Below are positions 26,237 through 35,478 of a stretch of 64,000 nucleotides of DNA, in pieces. How positions within the stretch are numbered: position 1 is the first letter of the stretch; each line of letters starts with the position of its first letter. The translations under genes and the position numbers were made by a program. The stretch comes from Nostoc sp. LEGE 12450 (GTDB taxonomy: Bacteria; Cyanobacteriota; Cyanobacteriia; Cyanobacteriales; Nostocaceae), in NCBI RefSeq assembly GCF_015206895.1, contig NZ_JADEXU010000008.1, positions 33,363 to 97,362 on the forward strand, in the 5' to 3' direction. Below the pieces are notes generated by a model. The model made no database searches and was not told the DNA's origin. It saw nothing but the letters and a program-made list of their open reading frames with translations.

Positions 26237-28273
26237 ATGAAACTCTTACTTAGAATCTTTCAAAAATTTAGTGCCAATTTATTAACAAAGCTGCTAGAGC
26301 TAAAAAATACGCACTTGTTAATTTTTGATATCATTATTTTTTCAATTACTCCTTTATTAGCGCTGCTTATCCGTTTAGACGGCTCTCTCGAGATTCAAGC
26401 AGACATATCACAACTAGGAATCGCAACTCTACTATTTTTATTAGTTAAACTAATTGTATTTTGGAGTTTCGGTTTTTATAGGCGCTACTGGCGCTATGCC
26501 AGTGTTGAGGAACTGACATATATAGCCATGTTGATGGTAGGTGCAATAGTCATCCAAAGCACGATATTTAATCTTCTTAATCACATATTGCCTTTTGTAA
26601 CAGATAACCTGCCGCGATCGCTGCCATTTATTGATGGATTATTGTCGTGTATTTTCATAGGAATGCTACGTTTCAGTTTTCGAGTTGTAGAGAGGTTTAT
26701 CCAACGTCAAGGAGTATTTAATCCACGAGAGCGGGTGCTGATTATTGGTGCTGGTAGTGCCGGAGTTTCCCTTGTGCAAGATATGCAAAGCAAACCTAAA
26801 CTAGGCTTTCATGCTGTTGCCTTCATTGACGACGATCCACGGAAATTAAATGTCCAAATTCGTGGTATTCCAGTCGTAGGCGATCGCCACCAAATTCCTG
26901 ATACTTTGAAATCTTTCCAAATCCACAAAGTTATCATCGCCATGCCTACGGTTGCTGGCCATGTTATTCGAGAAATCGTAGATATTTGCAAAGCAACTGG
27001 AATACAAACTAGTACTTTACCTGGAATATATGAAATCCTCAACGATCGTGTGCGGGTAGATAGCATTCGAGATGTCAGGATTGAGGATTTGCTCAGGCGA
27101 GAACCCATACAGACTGATGTTGAGCAAGTGCATAAATTTATCAAAGGTAAGACAGTACTGATTACAGGTGCAGGAGGATCAATTGGTAGTGAACTTTGCC
27201 GTCAAATTTTCAAGTGTCATCCTGCGGAAATGATACTTATGGGACACGGGGAAAATTCTATATTTAATATCCAACAAGAGTTAGAAAAACTGATCCAAAT
27301 ACTCAAAAATGATGGGAAAGTACAGCGATACATCCCTCGTATTTATACTTTCATTGGCGATATTCGTTATAGCGTTCGCCTAAAACAAGCTTTTGAACAA
27401 TTTCAACCTAACGTGATTTTTCATGCTGCTGCTCATAAACACGTTCCTCTGATGGAATTAAATTTATCAGAAGCAATCACTAACAATGTGCTTGGAACAA
27501 AAAACTTATTGGATATGGCGCTGCAATACAATGTTCAAAACTTTGTGATGATTTCCACAGATAAAGCTGTTAATCCCACTAGTGTCATGGGTGCTAGTAA
27601 AAGAGTTGCCGAAATGTTAGTGCTGCAAGCTGCAAAAGAAAGTGGTAAACCTTATGTTGTTGTGCGTTTTGGCAATGTTTTGGGTAGTCGCGGTAGCGTA
27701 GTTCCCACTTTCAAAAAACAAATTGCTTCAGGTGGCCCAGTAACCGTTACCCATCCTGATATCTGTCGTTATTTCATGACCATTCCTGAAGCAGTGCAAC
27801 TTGTTTTACAGGCTGCGGTATTGAGTCGTGGTGGTGAAGTCTTAATGCTGAATATGGGCGAACCTGTAAAAATTGTTGATTTGGCGAAGGAATTAATTCG
27901 GCTTTCGGGATATGAAGTAAATAAAGATATTGACATCTTGTATACAGGCTTAAGACCTGGGGAAAAGTTATTTGAGGAACTGTTTATCGAGGGAGAAGAG
28001 TACGAACAAACTCAACATGAGAAATTGATAGTAGTGAAAAATGGTAGTCGGATTGTTTCAGAGAATCTCGCTGTGACTGTAGAAGAATTGTGTACCGCAG
28101 CAGGTAAAAATGATATTAAATACATCATGTTATTACTGGAACGCCTGGTGTCAGGATACAAGCCTAAATACTTAGAAAGTCATGAACGAAGAAACGGATT
28201 AAAAAATAGTGCTGTAATCACATATTTAAATAAAAATAAACTCGCGAAAGTGGAATCGGGAGGAGCTAAATAA
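26237..28273 (+). CDS. Nucleoside-diphosphate-sugar 4,6-dehydratase (PglF/WbpM/CapD-like)
   Basis: A 678-residue membrane-bound enzyme. Four hydrophobic helices (about 30-150) are followed by a first Rossmann-like domain with RVLIIGAGSAGVSLVQ (about 168-183) and then the catalytic domain with VLITGAGGSIGSELCRQ (about 308-324). The active site is DKAVNPTSVMGASKRVAEM, where the usual Tyr of YxxxK is Met, exactly as in the UDP-GlcNAc 4,6-dehydratases PglF, WbpM and FlaA1. The likely product is UDP-2-acetamido-2,6-dideoxy-4-keto-hexose, a substrate for the DegT aminotransferase at 40866. It starts the main run of plus-strand genes after a 1.5 kb spacer. Confidence 0.92.
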   Translation: MKLLLRIFQKFSANLLTKLLELKNTHLLIFDIIIFSITPLLALLIRLDGSLEIQADISQLGIATLLFLLVKLIVFWSFGFYRRYWRYASVEELTYIAMLMVGAIVIQSTIFNLLNHILPFVTDNLPRSLPFIDGLLSCIFIGMLRFSFRVVERFIQRQGVFNPRERVLIIGAGSAGVSLVQDMQSKPKLGFHAVAFIDDDPRKLNVQIRGIPVVGDRHQIPDTLKSFQIHKVIIAMPTVAGHVIREIVDICKATGIQTSTLPGIYEILNDRVRVDSIRDVRIEDLLRREPIQTDVEQVHKFIKGKTVLITGAGGSIGSELCRQIFKCHPAEMILMGHGENSIFNIQQELEKLIQILKNDGKVQRYIPRIYTFIGDIRYSVRLKQAFEQFQPNVIFHAAAHKHVPLMELNLSEAITNNVLGTKNLLDMALQYNVQNFVMISTDKAVNPTSVMGASKRVAEMLVLQAAKESGKPYVVVRFGNVLGSRGSVVPTFKKQIASGGPVTVTHPDICRYFMTIPEAVQLVLQAAVLSRGGEVLMLNMGEPVKIVDLAKELIRLSGYEVNKDIDILYTGLRPGEKLFEELFIEGEEYEQTQHEKLIVVKNGSRIVSENLAVTVEELCTAAGKNDIKYIMLLLERLVSGYKPKYLESHERRNGLKNSAVITYLNKNKLAKVESGGAK

Positions 28274-28340
28274 AATAGAGCCTTTGGACTCTAAGTCGAT
28301 GGCTAATTCATCAAATAACTCTACATTTAAGGGAATCAAC

Positions 28341-29360
28341 ATGGAAACGAGCTATGGCTCTCACGGCTTATTGCAAAAATTAAATAGACTATTTACCCTA
28401 GAAAAAAGATATTTTTCCTTTTTCAAGCAACTAGCAAGAACTTTGGTAAGGAGAAAAACTAAATGGTCAATTGGAATTTATACAGGTCAATCTCTTTTTG
28501 ATTTCGTTTCTACAGAAAATGTCAAAAATCCAGTTTTGACTGCTAAAGATGTAACAGATGTAATGGCCGAATTTGTTGCCGATCCATTTATGGTTTTTCA
28601 TAACGGCACTTGGTATATGTTTTTTGAAGTACTGAATAGTCTTAATAATAAAGGAGAAATAGGACTAGCAACTAGCAATAATGGATTTAATTGGAATTAC
28701 AAACAAATAGTAATTAAAGAACAATTCCATTTGTCTTATCCTTATATATTCAATTTTCAGAATGAATACTACATGATTCCAGAGACTTATGAAGCTAATT
28801 CTATTCGCTTATATAAAGCAGTTGATTTCCCAACTAAATGGACGTTTTTAAAAACTTTAATAGATGGCAAAGATTATGTAGATAGTTCTGTTTTTAATTT
28901 TAATGCAAAGTGGTGGATGTTCACATCTTCATCACAAAGCAATATTCTACGTCTTTACTATACTGATGACTTGATGGGGCATTGGATTGAACATCCTCAA
29001 AGTCCTATTGTAGAAAACAATTTAAACATAGCAAGACCAGGAGGAAGAGTTGTAGTATACGATAATAAAATTTTCCGATATACCCAGGATGATGAGCATT
29101 TGTATGGCAATCAAGTGCGAGCATTTGAAATCACCGATTTGACAACAACAACTTATGAAGAAAAAGCGGTTAAAGATAATCCAATTATCAACGCAAGTGG
29201 TTATGGATGGAATAAAAACGGAATGCATAATATCGATCCTCACAAGCTTGATAGCGGCAAATGGATAGCCTGTGTAGATGGTTATCAAATCATTGTTGTG
29301 TTTGGTACCAAACTGCAAAATTGGATCAGGTTAATGACTAAAGCAGATGCAACAACATAA
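28341..29360 (+). CDS. Five-bladed beta-propeller protein (GINT1 N-terminal-like / GH43-like)
   Basis: A 339-residue protein resembling the N-terminal domain of glucosamine inositolphosphorylceramide transferase and GH43-type propellers. VADPFMVFHNGTWYMFFEV, GEIGLATSNNGFNWNY, QFHLSYPYIFNFQNEYYMIP and GKDYVDSSVFNFNAKWWMFT are successive blades. ARPGGRVVVYDNKIFRYTQD and NPIINASGYGWNKNGMHNID close the fold. No signal peptide is visible. In other bacteria this domain is found with glycosyl- or formyltransferases, so it probably handles a sugar nucleotide or glycan. Start ATG 28341 has AAGGGA seven bases upstream; in-frame ATG 28299 and TTG 28284 are weaker alternatives. Confidence 0.7.
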   Translation: METSYGSHGLLQKLNRLFTLEKRYFSFFKQLARTLVRRKTKWSIGIYTGQSLFDFVSTENVKNPVLTAKDVTDVMAEFVADPFMVFHNGTWYMFFEVLNSLNNKGEIGLATSNNGFNWNYKQIVIKEQFHLSYPYIFNFQNEYYMIPETYEANSIRLYKAVDFPTKWTFLKTLIDGKDYVDSSVFNFNAKWWMFTSSSQSNILRLYYTDDLMGHWIEHPQSPIVENNLNIARPGGRVVVYDNKIFRYTQDDEHLYGNQVRAFEITDLTTTTYEEKAVKDNPIINASGYGWNKNGMHNIDPHKLDSGKWIACVDGYQIIVVFGTKLQNWIRLMTKADATT

Positions 29361-30585
29361 GTCTCTAACACTGCGCGGCAACTTTTCTTGGACTTTCGTC
29401 GGTAATTTAGTTTATGCAGCTTGCCAGTGGGGAATGTTGGTGATAGTGGCTAAACTTGGCAGTCCAGAGATGGTAGGACAGTTTACCTTGGGGCTGGCGA
29501 TCACAGCACCTATAATCATGTTTACAAATCTTCAGTTGCGAATTGTCCAAGCAACAGATGCCAGAAACCAATATTCTTTTAGCGATTACCTGGGGCTGAG
29601 ACTAATCTCGACAGCTTTAGCACTTGCGATTGTTACGGTTATTAGTTTGTTAGGCGGCTTTCGATGGGAAACATCCCTAGTTATCTTATTGATGGGTTTG
29701 GCAAAGGCATTCGAGTCTATTAGCGACATATTTCATGGACTGATTCAACAGCACGAACGCATGGATCGGATTGCAACATCGTTGATGATTAAAGGCCCTC
29801 TATCACTCCTACTATTGGGCATTGGAGTATATATATCTGGCCATATTCTGTGGGGAGTATTGGGGTTGGCCTTTGCTTGGGCAGTGGTGTTGGTCGCTTG
29901 GGACGTTCGCAGTGGTATCTTGATGCTACACAGGTCACAATTACAACCGCGCTGGCATCGAAAAACCCTAGTAAAGATGGTATGGCTCTGTTTGCCTCTA
30001 GGGTTTGTGATGATGCTAATTTCACTCAATACCAATATTCCCCGCTACTTTATTGAGCGATATTTAGGTGAGCGGGAATTGGGGATTTTTGCAGCCATTG
30101 CCTACGTGATGGTGGCAGGAAACATAGTAGTAAATGCCCTAGCAGAGTCAAGCATTTCTAGGCTAGCTAAGTATTACGCGGCTAAAGATACTATGGCTTT
30201 CCATACACTCCTACTCAAACTGGTAGGAATCGCTGCTTTATTGGGTGGAACAGGTGTTTTGATAGCTGTTGTAGCTGGACATCAGATCCTGACTCTTCTG
30301 TATCGGCCTGAATATGCCGAGCAAACAAATTTATTTATCTGGTTGATGGTTGCGGCTGGAATTAACTATGTATCGTCTTTCCTGGGGTATGGAATGACGG
30401 CATGTCAGTACTTTCGCATCCAAATGCCTTTGTTTGCAACTGTAGTAACTATCTCAACCATAGCCTGTCTATTGCTGTTACCCAGTTTGGGATTGCTAGG
30501 AGCAGCGATCGCACTAGTTATTGCAACTATCGTTCAAACAATTTTTAGTTTAGGAGTTATCTTCCATGCACTACACAAACTCTAG
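29347..30585 (+). CDS. Polysaccharide repeat-unit flippase (Wzx-like, MATE/MOP superfamily)
   Basis: A 412-residue integral membrane protein with about twelve hydrophobic helices. The start SLTLRGNFSWTFVGNLVYAA, the region AITAPIIMFTNLQLRIVQAT and RLAKYYAAKDTMAFHTLLLK before the second half are typical of Wzx/RfbX flippases. It would turn the undecaprenyl-linked repeat unit to the periplasmic side. It overlaps the propeller gene by 14 bases upstream and the GT4 gene by 20 bases downstream, so all three are coupled in one operon. Confidence 0.92.
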   Translation: MQQHKSLTLRGNFSWTFVGNLVYAACQWGMLVIVAKLGSPEMVGQFTLGLAITAPIIMFTNLQLRIVQATDARNQYSFSDYLGLRLISTALALAIVTVISLLGGFRWETSLVILLMGLAKAFESISDIFHGLIQQHERMDRIATSLMIKGPLSLLLLGIGVYISGHILWGVLGLAFAWAVVLVAWDVRSGILMLHRSQLQPRWHRKTLVKMVWLCLPLGFVMMLISLNTNIPRYFIERYLGERELGIFAAIAYVMVAGNIVVNALAESSISRLAKYYAAKDTMAFHTLLLKLVGIAALLGGTGVLIAVVAGHQILTLLYRPEYAEQTNLFIWLMVAAGINYVSSFLGYGMTACQYFRIQMPLFATVVTISTIACLLLLPSLGLLGAAIALVIATIVQTIFSLGVIFHALHKL

Positions 30586-31753
30586 AGATATCCAGAAGGT
30601 AAATGAGCATTCAATACGTATCCTTCATGTTGTTGGAGGGATGAACATGGGTGGAATTGAAACCTGGCTAATGTACATTTTGCGACACATCGATCGCGAT
30701 CGCTTCCAGATAAATTTTCTGGTTAACACAGCCCAGCCCAGCGCTTACGATGAAGAAATTCGTGCGCTTGGTAGCAAGGTTATTCCATGTCCTCATCCGT
30801 CACGACCTTGGTTGTACGCTGCTAATTTCAAACGTATTTTACGCGAGTACGGCCCTTATGATATTGTTCACAGTCATGTTCATCACTTCAGTGGTTTTAT
30901 CCTCCGCCTAGCACAGCAAGCTGGTGTGCCGATCCGCATTGCCCATAGCCATGTTGATTCTTTCTTGCTTGAGGCTAAGGCCAGATGGTATCGGCGTTTA
31001 TATCTAAGTTTGATGGAACGATGGATTGCCCTATATGCAACTGTAGGTCTAGCATGTAGTCGCCAAGCAGGAGAGGCTTTGTTTGGTCTAAGCGAGCTGC
31101 GTTGGCGAGTGCTTGACTGTGGAATTGATCTCAAACCCTTCCAAGCTGTTGTTAATTCAGTTAGTGTGCGTGCTGAATTGGGTATACCTAAAGATGCCTT
31201 AGTCATAGGTCATGTTGGCAGATTTGAGCAACCAAAAAATCATCAGTTTCTTGTAGATATCTTTGCAGAGGTTGCCAAGCGAGAACCAAAGATGTACCTC
31301 TTATTGGTGGGTAATGGATCGTTGCGCCTAGATATAGAGCAGAAAATCATACAGATGGGCTTAACAGAGCGTGTAATTTTTGCAGGTGTTCGTCCTGACG
31401 TACCTCGACTCATGTTAAGCGCTATGGATATATTTCTGTTTCCATCTCTCTACGAAGGTCTGGGCTTAGTATTAATCGAGGCACAAGCAGCAGGGCTACC
31501 TTGTGTGTTCTCAGATGTTGTTCCTGAAGAAGCAGATGTAGTCAAGCCTTTAATACGAAGAATGTCTCTTTCAGAACTATCTTCTGCTTGGGCTGAGGCG
31601 ATCCTATTTGCAAGCAAGACTGTACCAGGAATTAGCCAAAGAAAAGCTTTTGAAATTATTGAGCAATCCTCATTTAATATTCATAATACTGTTGAAACTT
31701 TTGAGGAAATATACTTAAAAACAGTAAATTTATCCAAACTGATTTATTTTTAA
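30566..31753 (+). CDS. Glycosyltransferase family 4 (CapH-like)
   Basis: A 395-residue GT-B enzyme. RILHVVGGMNMGGIETWLMY (about 13-32) and DIVHSHVHHFSGFILRLAQQ are the acceptor-domain hallmarks of the CapH-like GT4 group. The donor domain has VIGHVGRFEQPKNHQFLVDI and the E-x7-E region in LYEGLGLVLIEAQAAGLPCV. It starts within the end of the flippase gene, with GGAG about 11 bases upstream of the ATG. It should add a sugar to the growing lipid-linked repeat unit on the cytoplasmic side. Confidence 0.93.
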   Translation: MHYTNSRDIQKVNEHSIRILHVVGGMNMGGIETWLMYILRHIDRDRFQINFLVNTAQPSAYDEEIRALGSKVIPCPHPSRPWLYAANFKRILREYGPYDIVHSHVHHFSGFILRLAQQAGVPIRIAHSHVDSFLLEAKARWYRRLYLSLMERWIALYATVGLACSRQAGEALFGLSELRWRVLDCGIDLKPFQAVVNSVSVRAELGIPKDALVIGHVGRFEQPKNHQFLVDIFAEVAKREPKMYLLLVGNGSLRLDIEQKIIQMGLTERVIFAGVRPDVPRLMLSAMDIFLFPSLYEGLGLVLIEAQAAGLPCVFSDVVPEEADVVKPLIRRMSLSELSSAWAEAILFASKTVPGISQRKAFEIIEQSSFNIHNTVETFEEIYLKTVNLSKLIYF

Positions 31754-31788
31754 GCCTCATATAGAATTAATAATAATGGTACAAATTA

Positions 31789-32991
31789 ATGTCAAACATC
31801 ATCAATAAAAAAATATTAAACCAGGACTTTTGGAATAACATAATTATTTTACCTATTGACTTAACTTTACTTTTTTGCTCTACATTTCCTGGAGAAAATA
31901 AAACAGTATATGAAATTCCTTTATTTTTTGTTTTTTGGACAATAGTTTTTGTCCTGAGAAGAAACTTTATTTTAAGCCCAGCAGAAATTTCTGCTCAAAT
32001 ATTCATTTTTATTGCTCTTCTACCTATTTTTATTCAATTTTATCAATACAATTTTGACTATTATCTTGGCGCTGTATCAGGAATTCTATATGTTAATATT
32101 CTTGTTTTTGGCACTCATGTAATCAAGCGATTGCTCAGTAATAGTCCAGGTTGTAAGATAGTTAGATGGCTGCCTGCAATTATACTAATTTTTCTTGGAA
32201 TATTATCTCAACAGTTTGCTGGAAACGATCCGAGACAATCTTTTATATTTGGGCCTAATATTTACTACAGGATTATTGGAACTATTTTCTTGCTAAATCT
32301 CGTGTTAGTTCACGAAAATTACTCTAGTAAGAAAGAGAAAGTTTCAATCCTTAGCTTACTAACTACAATATTCTGTTTAGCCATTGCATTATCTCTAATG
32401 GTTAAAACAGGTTCTAGAGGTGCAACAGTAGTAGGAATTGTTATGACATTATCTTTTCTTTATACAGTACTATCTATAAAATTGAATTGGATAAAATTTG
32501 CTACTATAGCTACAATATTTACTCTTTTTGTACTCGCTATAAATTCAAGCTTTTCTAAATCTATTATTGATTCTAGAGTATTTTGGTTTTATGACCGTGG
32601 TGCCTCCTCTGGTTCTATTGCAGTCAGAGAAGGATATTGGCAAAACTTGACATCTTTTTTTCTAAAAGATAATTTTTTATTCGGCGAAGGAAGCCAATAC
32701 ATATATTCCTATCCTCACAATCTTTATCTAGACCTGCTATATAATGGCGGCTTTTTCCCCTGTGTCATTCTTATAGGATTTACTGCAATGTACGGAATAT
32801 TTTTATGGAAAGGGAAATTAAATAGAAACTGGAAAATTATAACTATAGTTTGTTCACCAATTTATATAGGTTCTCTATTTTCTGGAACATTATATGACAA
32901 CTATTCAATTATAAGCCTAATATTTGCACTGCCAAATTTGATACACAACCAAGTTCCTACTATATCTACAAAAAATCAAAGGGTTGGATAA
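31789..32991 (+). CDS. O-antigen polymerase/ligase-like membrane protein (Wzy-like)
   Basis: A 400-residue protein with about eleven to twelve hydrophobic helices. A short loop reads KTGSRGATVVGIVMTLSF, and a larger periplasmic loop contains FGEGSQYIYSYPHNLYLDLL followed by YNGGFF. The pattern PHNxxL...xxG is typical of the Wzy/WaaL superfamily. It would polymerise repeat units in the periplasm with the two Wzz-like proteins of this cluster. The gene is strikingly AT-rich compared with the genes around it, as polymerase genes often are. No obvious ribosome-binding site precedes ATG 31789. Confidence 0.85.
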   Translation: MSNIINKKILNQDFWNNIIILPIDLTLLFCSTFPGENKTVYEIPLFFVFWTIVFVLRRNFILSPAEISAQIFIFIALLPIFIQFYQYNFDYYLGAVSGILYVNILVFGTHVIKRLLSNSPGCKIVRWLPAIILIFLGILSQQFAGNDPRQSFIFGPNIYYRIIGTIFLLNLVLVHENYSSKKEKVSILSLLTTIFCLAIALSLMVKTGSRGATVVGIVMTLSFLYTVLSIKLNWIKFATIATIFTLFVLAINSSFSKSIIDSRVFWFYDRGASSGSIAVREGYWQNLTSFFLKDNFLFGEGSQYIYSYPHNLYLDLLYNGGFFPCVILIGFTAMYGIFLWKGKLNRNWKIITIVCSPIYIGSLFSGTLYDNYSIISLIFALPNLIHNQVPTISTKNQRVG

Positions 32992-33031
32992 AAATTCAAA
33001 TCTATAGTTTGAATAGGAGAGAATCACTTTT

Positions 33032-34225
33032 ATGCATGAATTTGATGAATGTCAAATACGGTCAACTGTTATCCTATATGTTGCGCCAATTACACACAAT
33101 CGGATTACTGGGTTAACACCTGCCATAACGCCATTAGTTAATGTCCTGCAAAATTTAGGAGTGCAAACTGGACTTTTGACTACTTCTAAAATAGGGCGGT
33201 ACGAAAATCCTGAGCCATATCCAGTTGTTTATATAAATGATCTACCTCTTTATGCAAGTTTAGCTTCAATGCCAGAACCATTGAATAAACCCGATCTGAT
33301 TGTTTTCCAAAGTACCTATATTTTGAAACATATTCCACTCGTATATGAGGCTTTGCAACACAAGATTCCCTATATAATTACACCTCACGGTGGGATGACA
33401 CAGAGAGCACAGCAGCAAAAGCAACTGAAGAAAAAGGTAGGTAACTTTTTATTTTTTAACTGGATGGTGCGAAATTCTACTGCTTTGCATTGTTTAAATG
33501 AACAAGAAGCTATAGATATGAAAAAAACCTGGAGTCATCCTGTATTTATAGTTGGAAATGGAGTCAATATGCCGCAACGCAAACTATTGGCATACCCAGG
33601 GAGTAGACCAGGATTAAAATTTGTCTTTTTAGGAAGACTCGATATCAACCATAAAGGATTGGATCTTCTATTAGAAGGTTGTGCGCTGTTACAAGAAAAA
33701 TTAAGAGAATCAACAGTTCAGATACTTTTATATGGATCTAATATAGCTGGAAGTAAAATAAAACTTGAGAAGATGATAAATAAATATCAACTTCAAGATA
33801 TTGTTCATCTCAACGATCCAGTTTTGGGAGATGCAAAGCAAAAAGTTTTCCAAAGCGCAGATTTGTTTATACATACCTCTCGCTTTGAAGGACATCCAAT
33901 AGCAGTATTAGAGGCTTTATCTTATGGAATACCTTGTCTACTCACACCTGGAACTAATATGGCAAGTGAAGTGGAGGCGGCTGGAGCTGGATGGTCTGTG
34001 GAAGCTACTCCAGTAGCGATCGCTAAACGGATGCAAGATATTTTAACCGCGCGATTAGAATTCCCAAAAAGAGGACAGGCGGCACGAAATTTAGTAGAAG
34101 AAAAATATTCTTGGAACCAGATTGGCAAGCAGTCACTTCGAGAATACTTCAATTTATTACATGAAGGTTGCAAAAATATAGATGTAATTGTTAATTCAAA
34201 TAATTTTCTAGAGGTTCAACGTTGA
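33032..34225 (+). CDS. Glycosyltransferase family 4
   Basis: A 397-residue GT-B enzyme. The N-terminus has ILYVAPITHNRITGLTPAIT, and IPYIITPHGGMTQRAQQQKQ marks the start of the inter-domain region. The donor-binding domain includes FVFLGRLDINHKGLDLLLEG and FIHTSRFEGHPIAVLEALSY with the E-x7-E motif. AGGAGAG lies upstream of ATG 33032. Its stop codon shares one base with the start of the next glycosyltransferase, so both are translated together. Confidence 0.92.
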   Translation: MHEFDECQIRSTVILYVAPITHNRITGLTPAITPLVNVLQNLGVQTGLLTTSKIGRYENPEPYPVVYINDLPLYASLASMPEPLNKPDLIVFQSTYILKHIPLVYEALQHKIPYIITPHGGMTQRAQQQKQLKKKVGNFLFFNWMVRNSTALHCLNEQEAIDMKKTWSHPVFIVGNGVNMPQRKLLAYPGSRPGLKFVFLGRLDINHKGLDLLLEGCALLQEKLRESTVQILLYGSNIAGSKIKLEKMINKYQLQDIVHLNDPVLGDAKQKVFQSADLFIHTSRFEGHPIAVLEALSYGIPCLLTPGTNMASEVEAAGAGWSVEATPVAIAKRMQDILTARLEFPKRGQAARNLVEEKYSWNQIGKQSLREYFNLLHEGCKNIDVIVNSNNFLEVQR

Positions 34226-35478
34226 TGAAAACTCGCAGATTAATTTATTTACATCAATATTTTTCGATTCCTACAGTTTTTGGAGGCACAAGATCCTGGG
34301 AGTTTTCGACTCGTCTTGTTCAAGATAAATGGCAAGTTTGTATGTTTTGCAGTGACTCAGAAATTCATGAAATTCCCGCCGTAAATATCCTGAAATTGTT
34401 CAATACAAAAAATGTTAGTTTTGAGCTAAATGTTATTCCTTTGAAATATAGTAATTACATGAGCTTCTCGCGGAGGATTTTGGCATTTTTGAGTTTTGCT
34501 GTGAGGTCTTCTTTACAAGTCCTGCGAGAAGAAAAAGCTGACCTCACTTTTGCTACTAGCACACCGCTTACTATTGCAATACCAGCTTTATTGCGAAAAT
34601 GGTTACATGGGACTCCTTATGTTTTTGAAGTCAGAGATCTCTGGCCAGAAATGCCAATAGCTATGAAAGCTGTACGCTCACCATTAGCTATATTTTTGGC
34701 TCGGCAATTAGAACAGATAGCTTATCAAAATGCTTCTCATATTGTGGCGCTTTCTCCTGGCATGAAAGAAGGCATTGTCAAACAGGGTATATCTCCTGAG
34801 AAAGTAGAAGTGATTCCTAATGCTTGCGATAATGCACGTTTTAACATTTCAGAAACAATTGGATTAGAGTTTCTCCGCCAGCATCCCGAATTATCTGGCG
34901 GGCCTTTGATTGTTTACACCGGTACATTCGGGCATATAAATGGAGTTAACTACTTGGCTTATTTAGCAAGTCACATGAGAAATATCATACCTGAAGCTAA
35001 ATTTCTGGTGGTTGGTTCAGGTGCCTGTGAAAGTGAAGTCAGAGAAGCTAGTCGTCAATTAGGGATTTTGGAAAAAAACTTCTGGATGTGGCCACCTATT
35101 CCCAAAGCTGAAATGCCAGCACTTCTTTCTGCATGTACTGTTGCCACCTCCTTGTTTAAGCCAATTCCTGAGATGGAGCATAATTCAGCTAATAAATTCT
35201 TTGATGCCCTAGCAGCAGGTCGTCCAGTCGTAATTAACTATGGCGGTTGGCAGAAAGAAATTCTCGAACAGTCTGGTGCTGGTATTAGCATTTCTAGCAA
35301 CGATCCAAAAGTTGCTGCAATTCAACTTGCAAAATTTTTAAATAGCTCTGAGTGCTTGCAAAGCGCTCAGGCTGCTGCAAGAAAACTTGCAGACACAATG
35401 TTTGATCGAGATATTTTGTACAAGAAACTAGCAAATGTTTTTCAGAAGGTTTTAAATGAAACGCATTCTGGCATTTAA
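34225..35478 (+). CDS. Glycosyltransferase family 4 (WbuB/WcaI-like)
   Basis: A 417-residue GT-B enzyme. LIYLHQYFSIPTVFGGTRSW (about 5-24), TPYVFEVRDLWPEMPIAMKA and the following RQLEQIAYQNASHIVALSPG are characteristic of the WbuB-like GT4 subgroup. The donor domain has LIVYTGTFGHINGVNYLAYL and HNSANKFFDALAAGRPVVIN. ATG 34225 shares one base with the preceding stop (TGATG) and has AGAGG upstream; the TTG one codon before is not needed. The next gene begins inside its 3' end. The enzyme is likely to add one sugar of the repeat unit. Confidence 0.93.
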   Translation: MKTRRLIYLHQYFSIPTVFGGTRSWEFSTRLVQDKWQVCMFCSDSEIHEIPAVNILKLFNTKNVSFELNVIPLKYSNYMSFSRRILAFLSFAVRSSLQVLREEKADLTFATSTPLTIAIPALLRKWLHGTPYVFEVRDLWPEMPIAMKAVRSPLAIFLARQLEQIAYQNASHIVALSPGMKEGIVKQGISPEKVEVIPNACDNARFNISETIGLEFLRQHPELSGGPLIVYTGTFGHINGVNYLAYLASHMRNIIPEAKFLVVGSGACESEVREASRQLGILEKNFWMWPPIPKAEMPALLSACTVATSLFKPIPEMEHNSANKFFDALAAGRPVVINYGGWQKEILEQSGAGISISSNDPKVAAIQLAKFLNSSECLQSAQAAARKLADTMFDRDILYKKLANVFQKVLNETHSGI

